A DNA stretch of 38,745 nucleotides from Promethearchaeota archaeon (GTDB taxonomy: Archaea; Asgardarchaeota; Lokiarchaeia; Sigyniarchaeales; Promethearchaeaceae), in assembly GCA_018238965.1 (NCBI GenBank), contig JABCSI010000006.1, positions 1-38,745 on the forward strand, given 5' to 3'. Made by a program: the position numbers and the translations under genes. The first letter of the stretch is position 1. Each line of letters starts with the position of its first letter. The notes under the pieces were generated by a model. The model was not told the DNA's origin. It ran no database searches and saw only the letters and a program-made list of their open reading frames with translations. Shown here in pieces: positions 16,749 to 24,175 of this stretch.

Positions 16749-18683
16749 ATGAACCGTTCTTCTCTTTCCCTTCTACTTATCGGTAATATTCTGCTTGTTT
16801 TATGTATATCCAGTTTGATTTCTATAACTCCCGTTTCCGGGGTTTACATCTCACATTCTGCGGAATTGGAAATTAATCCATTCGTGGTTGGAACGCCTAC
16901 AGAAATCGGACAAGGTATAGGTGCTGCTTTCTTTCAAGATGTTAATAATTCCATACATCTCGCTTCAACCGAAGCCGATTTATCCCAATACTATCTATAT
17001 TACTCGGTGTTCGATTCTGCATTTCAGCTTATTTCTCGAGAAAAGATCTTCCAACATGGAGAAAAACTTCTCAATCCTCAAATACGGGTAGGTTCCGATG
17101 GTAGCACGCATATCATCGTAGGTATAGAAGAAGTTGGCCATCGTTATTTGGTTATGGATCCGTCTGAGGGAAACGGGACCGAATGGGTCCAGACATCCTT
17201 ATCTGCCATTCCTTCAATGAATTCCACCATTCAATTCGAGCTCGATGAGTGGAATAAGCCCCATATTGGGTGGTTCTCTCGAGACATCAATCAAGTGGTC
17301 ACATACTTTTTTCCCAAACATACCTTTACCTCGTGGACGGAAACCAATACCACATTTCACAATACCACCGTAATGAATTCTACTTCCCAAAGCGGCACCG
17401 AGCGCACCGTGGAATTTGGGCAAGAAGATTTCAGTGTGGATTTGGATTTATTCGTGCTGTCACTTGGGATGGTATTACAGAATTCTACGCGGGCACAATT
17501 CGTGTTGCACACTAAATCCATCTTCCCTGCCAATCGCTCAAACGAATCCACCCATGCCTTTTCTTTTGTATCTTATCAACATAGTTATACTCCCAATGAA
17601 GTTAACTCCTCATCGGTGGTGATCTCGAATTTTAATTCCTCGGAAAATTACACTACCGATGTTTATGAATGGTCAAACACAACCTATTCCTATTTGAATT
17701 ATTCCAGTGGGGAATTTGGCGATTCCACAGTTTTTCTCAATGTTTCCAGCAATATCACCCTGAAATCCCCTCAACTGCATAGTAATTCTGAGGCTCTCCT
17801 CCATCTTGCGTGGTTGCAATCTGAGGCGCAAAATCCATGGTCATGTGAGTCACTCACCCTAAATTCTACGTTTGGTGTGGTGACAAATCAGAGTTATGTT
17901 TCATCCCAATTTCCGATTATCCCCACTTTTCTCGTCAGCGACATTACTCCAGTCGGGCAATTTGAGGCCCTAATATTGGTAAATTCCACCGGTGGTCAAA
18001 TATATCTCATGAAATTGAAGGATGGTGTTTACGTTGAAAATAGCGAGAATGGGTGGAGTCTGGAACCGATATCTATGATTACGGGTCCTTTTTATCCCAA
18101 CTTTGACCCTTCTTTCGCTATCTCGTCGTCTGCGCATCTTATTCTACAATCATCCTATAACCCTACCCAAGTGATCAATTACTTTTCATTGCATCATTCA
18201 CCCTCTCCTTACTATTCCGCGGCCTATAACCTTTCCGCCTCCATAGATTTTACTCCCCTCAATATTCCGCCCCGCTTTAATGAAACCATTGATAGTGGGT
18301 ATTCTTCCCTGCAGATTTCGGATCAACGTCCAATTCAGGTTAGCATGTCGGTTCTGCCGTTCTATCCCCAAAATTCAACCTGTAATTTAACGTTTCAACT
18401 TGATCCTTCCTTTGCAACTCTCCGAAGTGATTATCCGGCCAATCAGAGTGTATTGGAACTCACTTCTTCTCCTGTCCAATTTTCTTGGGTAATGGATGCA
18501 AACGAAGAATATCCCTACGAAACACAAATTGCCATTAATATTTTTGCGGAAGGCGAATTCGTAGATTCGGTGGGATTTGCTGTCATTATCATACCTGGAA
18601 TTGATTTCCTCAGCTTGGGATTGTATGTTGTGGCACTCTTCGGGTTTTCATCGTTGTTCTTTTACTACAAGAAGATTCGTTAA
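16749..18683 (+). CDS. Large secreted, C-terminally anchored, sequon-rich surface protein
   Basis: A 644-residue protein with an N-terminal signal peptide (about residues 1-31, LLLIGNILLVLCISSLISI) and one C-terminal membrane helix (FLSLGLYVVALFGFSSLFFYY) followed by KKIR. The body is outside the cell. I count 24 N-X-S/T sequons in the mature part, densest at residues 195-335 (for example NTTFHNTTVMNST and NYTTDVYEWSNTT). Dense N-glycosylation is typical of archaeal S-layer and other surface proteins. The N-terminal half (residues 40-180) has repeated short strand patterns that could form a propeller, though I do not claim one. No enzyme motif is seen. It stands alone between the TldE and GTPase genes. 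Confidence 0.75.
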   Translation: MNRSSLSLLLIGNILLVLCISSLISITPVSGVYISHSAELEINPFVVGTPTEIGQGIGAAFFQDVNNSIHLASTEADLSQYYLYYSVFDSAFQLISREKIFQHGEKLLNPQIRVGSDGSTHIIVGIEEVGHRYLVMDPSEGNGTEWVQTSLSAIPSMNSTIQFELDEWNKPHIGWFSRDINQVVTYFFPKHTFTSWTETNTTFHNTTVMNSTSQSGTERTVEFGQEDFSVDLDLFVLSLGMVLQNSTRAQFVLHTKSIFPANRSNESTHAFSFVSYQHSYTPNEVNSSSVVISNFNSSENYTTDVYEWSNTTYSYLNYSSGEFGDSTVFLNVSSNITLKSPQLHSNSEALLHLAWLQSEAQNPWSCESLTLNSTFGVVTNQSYVSSQFPIIPTFLVSDITPVGQFEALILVNSTGGQIYLMKLKDGVYVENSENGWSLEPISMITGPFYPNFDPSFAISSSAHLILQSSYNPTQVINYFSLHHSPSPYYSAAYNLSASIDFTPLNIPPRFNETIDSGYSSLQISDQRPIQVSMSVLPFYPQNSTCNLTFQLDPSFATLRSDYPANQSVLELTSSPVQFSWVMDANEEYPYETQIAINIFAEGEFVDSVGFAVIIIPGIDFLSLGLYVVALFGFSSLFFYYKKIR

Positions 18684-18773
18684 TTTTTCTCCATGCGTGA
18701 AGTAGTTGTAGGCTAACTGTTCTTTTTTCCATTTTCCAGCTTCTCATGGGAATTCATAGGATCGCCCAAGAAA

Positions 18774-18804
18774 TTTAAATTGTTATTTCACTAACTTACA
18801 CCTA
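18774..18804 (+). promoter_or_regulatory. Promoter of the first Rag-like GTPase gene, shared with its paralogue
   Basis: A TATA-like TTTAAAT (18774-18780) is followed by CACTAACTTACACCTA (18789-18804). The same block, CACTAATTTACACCTA behind a TTAAATTAT box, lies in front of the paralogous gene on the other strand (22595-22629). Both genes also share GGAGAATT(A/T)TGAA next to the start. The match shows that the promoter was duplicated with the gene or has been kept under selection. Confidence 0.6.
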
Positions 18805-18814
18805 TAGGAGAATT

Positions 18815-19738
18815 ATGAATAAAATGGTAGAAAAAATACCCATAGTAGGGCTTCAAAACAGTGGAAAGACCAGTTTAATACGCACATTTCAGAGAGAATT
18901 CAAAGCCCTCGCTAAGTTGAAACCAACTAAAGGTATCGAGCGCACCAAAATTACGTTCCTCGATCAAGAGATCGTAATTTGGGACTTTGGCGGCCAAGAA
19001 AAATATCGGGGGAAATATATGCACAAGGCGGAGGTATATTTTTCTGATCTCGAGCAGTTATTCTTTGTAATTGATATCCAAGATCAAAACCAATTGAGTG
19101 AAGTAATTAATTACTTTCAACTCATTCGGACGGCGCTATTGGAATATTCGCCCCATGTCATGCTCAACCTCATTATTCACAAATACGATCCGGGCATGGA
19201 ATCTGATTCCAATATGGCGAAATTGGTGGATACAGTCTCCACGAAATTTAAAAGTCTAGCGGATCCATTGACCTCGAAAATATACCAAACCTCTATCTTC
19301 AATCCTATTTCGGTCATTCATGCACTTTCCAAAGCAGTTTTGGGAAATAATATTCTCAGCGGGAATCTGGAAGTGATTTTGGGCAAATTTGTGGAAGAAA
19401 ATAATTTTATCGAACAAATTGAAATGATGTTGATCTATTCTCCCGATCTGGTGGAGTTGGGTAGCTATTTCAGGGAAGGAATTGATCCCCAAGAACTGAA
19501 AATGGCTGCCAAGGATATTTTTGAAGCCTTTGAGCCCAAGAAACTGAAGATTCAATCGGGCGAGTTTTCGATAGATTCAGCTAATATGGAGCTTTTAACG
19601 CACAGAATTAAGGGCGGCGATGACGATTATTTCCTTCTCGTGGGATTCAAGCACGACAATGTATACAATGTGCTTGATCTGAAAGATAAGGTGCGGTATT
19701 TGATTGACCACATCGAAAAAATCATGCTCTATATTTAA
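18815..19738 (+). CDS. Rag/Gtr-like small GTPase with C-terminal roadblock-like domain
   Basis: A 307-residue GTPase of the Rag/Gtr type. The G1 loop GLQNSGKTS is at residues 12-20, G3 is WDFGGQ at 56-61, G4 is HKYD at 122-125 (Rag proteins use HKMD instead of NKxD) and the G5 region is TSIFN at 159-163, like TSIW in RagA. The last 115 residues look like the roadblock-fold C-terminal domain through which Rag/Gtr proteins dimerise. Eukaryotic Rag heterodimers recruit mTORC1 to lysosomes; an archaeal role in nutrient or membrane signalling is only analogy. The ATG at 18815 is 4 bases after GGAG; a second ATG at 18824 aligns with the paralogue start MVDKIP. The GTPase switch residues look intact. 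Confidence 0.85.
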   Translation: MNKMVEKIPIVGLQNSGKTSLIRTFQREFKALAKLKPTKGIERTKITFLDQEIVIWDFGGQEKYRGKYMHKAEVYFSDLEQLFFVIDIQDQNQLSEVINYFQLIRTALLEYSPHVMLNLIIHKYDPGMESDSNMAKLVDTVSTKFKSLADPLTSKIYQTSIFNPISVIHALSKAVLGNNILSGNLEVILGKFVEENNFIEQIEMMLIYSPDLVELGSYFREGIDPQELKMAAKDIFEAFEPKKLKIQSGEFSIDSANMELLTHRIKGGDDDYFLLVGFKHDNVYNVLDLKDKVRYLIDHIEKIMLYI

Positions 19739-19752
19739 ATTGCAATATTATT

Positions 19753-19802
19753 TTTTGCTTTCTGCTTTTCTGCTTTTCTGCTTTTTTGCTTTTTTGCTTT
19801 TA
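19753..19802. repeat. T-rich (TGCTTTT)-type tandem repeat
   Basis: About six copies of TTTTCTGC or TTTTTTGC (7 to 8 bases) follow the GTPase stop codon. On the RNA this is a U-rich tract, which could help terminate transcription in archaea. Slippage-prone; no coding potential. Confidence 0.6.
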
Positions 19803-19862
19803 TTTCTTTCTCTGAATTTTGCTATCGGTATATTATTATACTCTTAGTTTCTTTTACTACTC

Positions 19863-20144
19863 ATGGCTGTTGTTAAAATCAAAAATAAGGAAGAAATTGA
19901 TAAACTTCAAGCCATCCTCATCCAGAAATTGGGTAGAAAGATATCTCAGCAAGAAACTTTGGAGTTATGTGTTAAATTTGGGAAAAAAAATATTGAAGAA
20001 CTTGTCAAATTAGCTTCTTCTCAACCAATATTAACTCCAGAGATAGCTGAGCAAATAATCCAAGGTTTCGAACAATATAGCGGAACTTATTACAATCCAA
20101 ATGCCGAGTTTGCGTCAGATAATGATAATGATGCATATCTATAG
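19863..20144 (+). CDS. Small RHH-like protein with acidic tail
   Basis: A 93-residue protein. Residues 1-47 (VKIKNKEEIDKLQAILIQKLGRKISQQETLELCVKFG) have the strand-helix-helix pattern of ribbon-helix-helix or VapB-type antitoxin domains, with the KISQQETLELC helix as the second element. The tail (residues 70-93, ending FASDNDNDAYL) is acidic. No partner toxin is next to it: the neighbours are a GTPase and a thioredoxin. It could be a small DNA-binding regulator. The gene has its own upstream A/T-rich promoter region with TATATTATTATAC about 30 bases before the ATG. Fold assignment is tentative. Confidence 0.55.
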   Translation: MAVVKIKNKEEIDKLQAILIQKLGRKISQQETLELCVKFGKKNIEELVKLASSQPILTPEIAEQIIQGFEQYSGTYYNPNAEFASDNDNDAYL

Positions 20145-20244
20145 GGAAATTTAATACCGGACTAATTTTTGGATTTGGATATCTTATGGTAAGGTAAAAA
20201 AAATGCCCAACCTTTATATACTGCCGTGTATTAAATTTATTTAG

Positions 20245-20281
20245 AGTTGGAGAAAAAACCATCTGTTATGGTTTCCCAACT
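20245..20281. repeat. Long imperfect inverted repeat upstream of the thioredoxin gene
   Basis: AGTTGGAGAAAAAACCAT pairs with ATGGTTTCCCAACT around a CTGTT loop, giving a stem with 6 plus about 8 base pairs and small bulges. It sits 42 bases before the thioredoxin ATG, upstream of a likely TATA element (AATTATATTC at about 20290). It may be an operator or a leader hairpin if transcription starts at the earlier TTTATATA near 20213. Confidence 0.5.
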
Positions 20282-20322
20282 ACTTAATTGAAAATTATAT
20301 TCTTATATCAAAGTGAACCCTT

Positions 20323-20757
20323 ATGGCAGACAATACCAAAGATATGGAACTTGAAATGCTCCGACAGAAAAAAGCGGAAGAAATGATGGGTGCTGGCTCC
20401 AAAAGCGCCATCCCCGACGAAGTTATCGACATTACCTCAATTGATCATTTCAATCAAATTGTAAACGATTATCAAAATAATCTGATTATAGTAGACAACT
20501 GGGCAGAATGGTGCGGACCTTGCAAAGCCTTCGGACCCATTTATGAATCTCTCCAAAAAGAATACCTTACCCAGGGCGTAATCTTCACAAAGCTCGATGT
20601 CGATCACAATCAAGCCATTGCTCAGCAATTCCAAGTAACTGGTATTCCAACTACACTGTTCATCCATAACAAGAAATTGGTCCACCGACAAGTTGGGATG
20701 GCGCCTAAAGCCCAGTTCAAACAAATTGTTGATGCGGTTTTGGCAAAACTCGAATAA
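20323..20757 (+). CDS. Thioredoxin with N-terminal charged extension
   Basis: A 144-residue thioredoxin-fold disulfide reductase. The active site WCGPC is at residues 63-67, and the conserved cis-proline motif GIPTT follows about 45 residues later. The thioredoxin domain occupies about residues 35-144. The first 30 residues (MADNTKDMELEMLRQKKAEEMM...) form a charged helix not found in standard 105- to 110-residue thioredoxins; similar extensions occur in some archaeal members. It probably reduces protein disulfides using a thioredoxin reductase located elsewhere. A large inverted repeat lies upstream. The gene is monocistronic by spacing, 158 bases before the next gene. Confidence 0.9.
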   Translation: MADNTKDMELEMLRQKKAEEMMGAGSKSAIPDEVIDITSIDHFNQIVNDYQNNLIIVDNWAEWCGPCKAFGPIYESLQKEYLTQGVIFTKLDVDHNQAIAQQFQVTGIPTTLFIHNKKLVHRQVGMAPKAQFKQIVDAVLAKLE

Positions 20758-20916
20758 TAATATATAATAATTGATTGTAATCTAATAAAATCCTTTACAA
20801 CTGATTATCGTTAACGGACAACTGAGATTTACAATACTTTTTTTTTTTCAATTTATCATTTTATCAGTTTTTACATTTTATCTCCAGCCTTTACTACAAA
20901 ACTACAAATAGGGAGA

Positions 20917-21387
20917 GTGAATATTATACAAACAGTGGTCGATGTGGAAGAAGACTTTTCGGATGAGAAAGAAGGGTTTCGTACTAAGTTTCAAGATGCC
21001 CTGGAGAAAGAACTTTCTCGAATGATCAAATCTCTGTTTGGACTGACTAAAAGTCAAGTCGCATGTTTCATCAAACTACGTTCGATTGGTACGGATGGAA
21101 CCTGTGTGCAAAACTTGGTCGCACAATCATCTTCTGAAAGGTCAGTTGAACAAAAAAAACTGAAACGCTTACTCGACCAAGGTTTAGTCACCCGGGAACA
21201 ATTTAAATTGGCTGCCTTTGAAAAGCGTTGTAAATCCAAAAATCGGGATGATCTCTCACCCGGCACCACCAAGGGCTATCTCTACATCTATTCGGCAATA
21301 TCCGATGAAGAATTGCTCGATAAAGTAACCTCCAAGATGGAGAATTGGCAAAATTTTATGGGTAATCTTATTCAACAAAAGCCTTAG
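20917..21387 (+). CDS. Winged-helix transcriptional regulator
   Basis: A 156-residue protein with a winged helix-turn-helix at residues 25-85: SLFGLTKSQVACFIKLRSIG, then VQNLVAQSSSERSVEQKKLKRLLDQGLVTREQF. This pattern (start helix, helix 2, recognition helix, then 'LLDQGLV') is that of MarR/TrmB-like regulators, which bind DNA as dimers. A basic segment (residues 105-120, AFEKRCKSKNRDD) and the C-terminal helix could form the dimer interface. The start is GTG at 20917, just behind GGGAG; the spacing is short, and a second GTG at 20935 is an alternative. Target genes are unknown; the adjacent thioredoxin gene is a possibility. Confidence 0.7.
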   Translation: MNIIQTVVDVEEDFSDEKEGFRTKFQDALEKELSRMIKSLFGLTKSQVACFIKLRSIGTDGTCVQNLVAQSSSERSVEQKKLKRLLDQGLVTREQFKLAAFEKRCKSKNRDDLSPGTTKGYLYIYSAISDEELLDKVTSKMENWQNFMGNLIQQKP

Positions 21388-21414
21388 TGCGGACGATTTA
21401 ATCCCTATTTATTT

Positions 21415-21480
21415 TTATTTATCCCGATAATTCTTACCTATTTATCCCGATATTTCTTATCTATTTATCCCTTGATATTC
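21415..21480. repeat. Three tandem 23-bp repeats
   Basis: Copies of CTATTTATCCCGATATTTCTTAT stand at 21415-21437, 21438-21460 and 21461-21480 (the last truncated and diverged). They lie downstream of the regulator, next to a purine-only tract. Too few and too spacerless for CRISPR; they may be a slippage array or a protein-binding site array. Confidence 0.65.
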
Positions 21481-21513
21481 ATTTCCTAATATATTTACCT
21501 TAACGAGTAGAGA

Positions 21514-21602
21514 ATGAAAGAAATCAAAGTAAGAGAAGGGAAGAGAAAGGGAAGAGAAGGGAATAGAAAAAGAAGAGAAAGTAAAAATTCTAAAATTAGA
21601 AA
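21514..21602. repeat. Purine-rich GAAGGGAAGAGAAAG tract
   Basis: About 90 bases almost free of pyrimidines on the plus strand, built of AGAGAAGGGA-like units. It lies in the gap between the convergent regulator and the second GTPase gene. An ORF can be read through it (Lys/Arg/Glu only), but its composition makes coding unlikely. Confidence 0.5.
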
Positions 21603-21641
21603 AGTACAAAAAAAATGTTTTAGGGATGTGTTTTTGAAATT

Positions 21642-22559
21642 CTACATCATCTGGATAAGTTTTTCCAATTGGGTGCGTAGGATTTTTACCTTATCCTTTA
21701 ATTCGAGGACGTTGTGCACCATATGGGGATGATAACCGATCAGAATATAGAAGTTGGTTGTTTCTTTCCCCTTTACACGGTGGACGAGTAATTCCATATG
21801 CTGATTTTCGATCTCGAATTCTCCGGATTGGAGACTGAGCATTTTTGGTTCAAAAGCGGCGAAAATATCGAATGCAGCATCCTTTAACGTTGTTTGATCT
21901 ACATCTGCTTTGATAAAACTGCCGATCTCAACCAAATTATCGGAATAACACAGTACCAAATCCACTTGGTCGTGATACTTGTTTATTTTAACAAAATCTC
22001 GCAAAGCTTCAGTAATTGTGTCGGCTAATTCGCTATTGCCAATAATTGCTTTGGAAAAGGCGTGGATCACGGAGAGGGGATTAAATATCGAAGTCTCAAA
22101 CATTACCGTTTGCAAAGGTTCGGCCATCTTCATGAATTTCTGCCCCACAGTGCTGAGCATTCCTTTTAAATTAGAATCGTGCTCCATTCCAGGGTCAAAT
22201 TTATGCATGACTAGATTGAGGTGCACTTCCGGGGAATATTCCACGAGAGCATCTCTGATCATCTGAAAGTATTCGAGGGATTCCTGATAGGATGCTTGAT
22301 CTTGTATGTCAACCACAAAGAACATTTCTTCAAGGTCGCCGAAATGCATGTCGGCCAAGCGCAAATATTTTTCCCTGAATCTGGTCTGCCCCCCATAGTC
22401 CCATAAAATTAAGTCGGTGTCCAAAAAAGTGACTTGTGTTCGTTCAATTCCCTTGGTTGGTTTAAGGGTTGCAAGTTCTCCGAATTCTCGTTGGAAGGTG
22501 CGGATTAACGATGTTTTTCCCGAATTATCTATCCCCACTATGGGTATTTTATCAACCAT
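21642..22559 (-). CDS. Second Rag/Gtr-like small GTPase with roadblock-like C-terminal domain
   Basis: A 305-residue paralogue of the GTPase at 18815, about half identical by eye along its whole length. G1 is GIDNSGKTS (residues 9-17), G3 is WDYGGQ (53-58), G4 is HKFD (119-122), and the G5 region is TSIFN. The C-terminal 115 residues again fit the Rag-type roadblock-like domain, with the ending HNVLELKDKVKILRTQLEKL mirroring HNVYNVLDLKDKV in the paralogue. The start MVDKIPIVG is clear; a TTG three codons upstream aligns with the first ATG of the paralogue. It is transcribed towards the first gene. The two products could form a heterodimer, as RagA/RagC do. Both, however, keep a RagA-like GGQ. 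Confidence 0.85.
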   Translation of the reverse strand: MVDKIPIVGIDNSGKTSLIRTFQREFGELATLKPTKGIERTQVTFLDTDLILWDYGGQTRFREKYLRLADMHFGDLEEMFFVVDIQDQASYQESLEYFQMIRDALVEYSPEVHLNLVMHKFDPGMEHDSNLKGMLSTVGQKFMKMAEPLQTVMFETSIFNPLSVIHAFSKAIIGNSELADTITEALRDFVKINKYHDQVDLVLCYSDNLVEIGSFIKADVDQTTLKDAAFDIFAAFEPKMLSLQSGEFEIENQHMELLVHRVKGKETTNFYILIGYHPHMVHNVLELKDKVKILRTQLEKLIQMM

Positions 22560-22594
22560 TTTTTCAAAATTCTCCTTTTTTTCGAAATTTTCCT

Positions 22595-22629
22595 TAGGTG
22601 TAAATTAGTGGAATGACCTTATAATTTAA
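22595..22629 (-). promoter_or_regulatory. Promoter of the second Rag-like GTPase gene, shared with its paralogue
   Basis: On the minus strand a TTAAATTAT box (22621-22629) precedes CACTAATTTACACCTA (22595-22610), matching the block before the first GTPase gene. The leader here is about 20 bases longer because of an inserted A-rich stretch. Confidence 0.6.
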
Positions 22630-22738
22630 CTTTTTTCTGTCCAACAATTTTTTCGGTTTGAAGGAAGGAGAGGTGATTCTCTTAATGGATGAAGGCAATT
22701 CATTTTTAAGTTGATCTGCGTTTAAGTATGTGAGAACC

Positions 22739-23095
22739 ATGAACATCAGTCCAGAGGCGGTTCAGTTTGCCCGTGAGAAATCTCAAGGACTGGCCGATCC
22801 CGTGATTGTGGTGTTTGAACGGGTTTATCGGGGATGATGTGGAGTATCCAAGATAGCCCAAGTAACGATACAATCTAGGGAAGAAATTCTCTTGAATTCC
22901 GACACTGGGTACGTGGAAAAAACCGTTGAAAATTGTCCTATCCCCCTTCTGTTAGAAGATAAAGTGGCCAATCTGTGGAATCACGCAAAAATTGAACTCA
23001 GTGGCTGGGCGGTGTATAGAAAACTGTTCGTGTTTAAACTAGCTCCCTATTCGAATGACAGCTATTCGCAAACCCCGGTGAAAACCCCCGAATAG
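22739..23095 (+). CDS. HesB-like selenoprotein candidate (in-frame TGA at codon 33)
   Basis: From ATG 22739 the frame reads MNISPEAVQFAREKSQG then VIVVFERVYRG, meets TGA at 22835-22837, and continues in the same frame with CGVSKIAQVTIQSREEI to TAG at 23093-23095. The total is 118 residues with selenocysteine at 33. Both sides of the TGA read as one HesB/IscA-like fold: the sequence before it ends in VYRG and the TGA is followed at once by Cys-Gly, giving a G-U-C-G site. The part after it has NCPIPLLLED and WNHAKIELSGW, as in the family. Archaeal HesB-like selenoproteins are known in methanococci and Lokiarchaeota. A TATA-like TTTTTAAG lies about 33 bases upstream. A nonsense-mutated pseudogene is the alternative. 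Confidence 0.72.
23062..23095 (+). other. Hairpin over the selenoprotein stop codon, possible SECIS-related structure
   Basis: CTATTCG (23062-23068) and CGAATAG (23089-23095) form a perfect 7-bp stem around a 20-base C/A-rich loop that contains GGTGAAAACC. The stem includes the TAG stop. I cannot match it to the archaeal SECIS consensus with certainty; the downstream 3' region has other stems. Confidence 0.35.
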
Positions 23096-23250
23096 ACTTG
23101 ACGGCGAAGCCAATCGCTACATAGGGCGAGTATTATATTGTATATGATCCGCATAGCTACATGAACCATCACCGCCCAGTTAACCCGCCAAGAATAAAAT
23201 CAAAAACTTAACATTTTTTCCTACATTCAATTATTTGAGATTAGATACAT
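23096..23250 (+). other. GC-richer 3' region of the HesB-like gene with inverted repeats
   Basis: The expected place for an archaeal SECIS element. It holds a GGCGAAGCC mini-hairpin (23103-23111) and TCGC/GCGA (23114-23117 with 23126-23129). CACCGCCCAG (23170-23179) is the exact complement of CTGGGCGGTG inside the coding region (23005-23014). The segment is more GC-rich than other gaps in the window. No gene is seen. Confidence 0.35.
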
Positions 23251-24165
23251 ATGTCTGACCCTGACCCTAACCTTGACCCTAACCTTGACTCTGATCATGA
23301 TCATGATCCTGTTCTTCCAGAGACCTACAACCAGAAATCCGATAAGGAAATCTTCGAAAGAGGGCTATCGCTCTATAGTCAACGTCAGTATGCCGAAGCT
23401 CTTCCATTTTTCCACCATTTGGCAGATTCCAACTTTGAGCTGTTAAAATACTATCATCTGGGCTTAACCTATGTCCAGCTTGGGCAATTTGAAACCGGGT
23501 TAGGCTATTATCGAAGGATTCGGGAAGTACCGGCCCAGGTGCAAGGAATAGAATACGATCGAATAATGTATGGATTATATCTCAATATGGGTTCGACTCT
23601 GCAGGTTCTAGCCAAGAAGAAAGGCACAATACTCTATAACGAGTCAATTGAGTGTTATAAATATGCTTTGGATATAAAGGACAGCGATCACCGCGTGTGG
23701 AACAATCTGGGTAATGCTTATATTGAAGTTAATCGCTATTCGGATGCCATCGAAGCCCTTCAGCATGCCCTGCAATTGGAACCCGAGTATTCCGAAGCCC
23801 ACTATTCCATCTCCCTAGCGTATGAATTTTCAACCCAATACCCCCAGGCCCTGCAGCATTTGAAGGAAGCCCTGAAAAAAAAACCAAGTAATAAACTAAT
23901 TCTCAATAGAATTGCCGCAATTGAATTTGGTACTGGAAATTTTTCGCAAGCCCAACGGTATGCCGAAAAAATTCTCCAACTTTATCCCGACGATCCCACT
24001 GCTACGAAAAATTTAACCCTTGTTCTCTACAATTTAGGTGAATATTCTCAAGCTTACCAACACTATCAAAAATTTAAGGTATTGGTTCCCGATTTTGCGG
24101 ATAAGCAAGTTTTGGGCATATTTCGGGATCTGGAGAAACGAGTGAGAAGCGAAACCGAAAAATAG
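23251..24165 (+). CDS. TPR-repeat protein
   Basis: A 304-residue tetratricopeptide-repeat protein. After a low-complexity acidic start (residues 1-24, with DPNLDPNL and DHDHDP encoded by a GACCCTAACCTT repeat), helix pairs cover about residues 30-290. The clearest repeats are FERGLSLYSQRQYAEALPFF, VWNNLGNAYIEVNRYSDAI (about 150-168), AHYSISLAYEFSTQYPQAL and NLTLVLYNLGEYSQAY. TPR arrays bind other proteins, so this is probably a scaffold. It is followed after 10 bases by the APH-like kinase gene and is likely co-transcribed with it. The start ATG at 23251 follows an A/T-rich stretch with no clear SD. Confidence 0.82.
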   Translation: MSDPDPNLDPNLDSDHDHDPVLPETYNQKSDKEIFERGLSLYSQRQYAEALPFFHHLADSNFELLKYYHLGLTYVQLGQFETGLGYYRRIREVPAQVQGIEYDRIMYGLYLNMGSTLQVLAKKKGTILYNESIECYKYALDIKDSDHRVWNNLGNAYIEVNRYSDAIEALQHALQLEPEYSEAHYSISLAYEFSTQYPQALQHLKEALKKKPSNKLILNRIAAIEFGTGNFSQAQRYAEKILQLYPDDPTATKNLTLVLYNLGEYSQAYQHYQKFKVLVPDFADKQVLGIFRDLEKRVRSETEK

Positions 24166-24175
24166 CACCCATATA

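Noticed and set aside
21415-21480. Possible CRISPR array
   Set aside because: The 23-bp copies abut each other with no spacers, there are only three, and no cas gene is near.
21514-21732. A 72-codon ORF through the purine tract
   Set aside because: Composition is almost only Lys, Arg, Glu and Gly from a low-complexity tract, and its end runs antisense into the GTPase gene.
22892-23095. Separate 67-residue ORF starting at TTG 22892
   Set aside because: It is in frame with the upstream ATG 22739 across the TGA, and is better read as the C-terminal part of the HesB-like selenoprotein.
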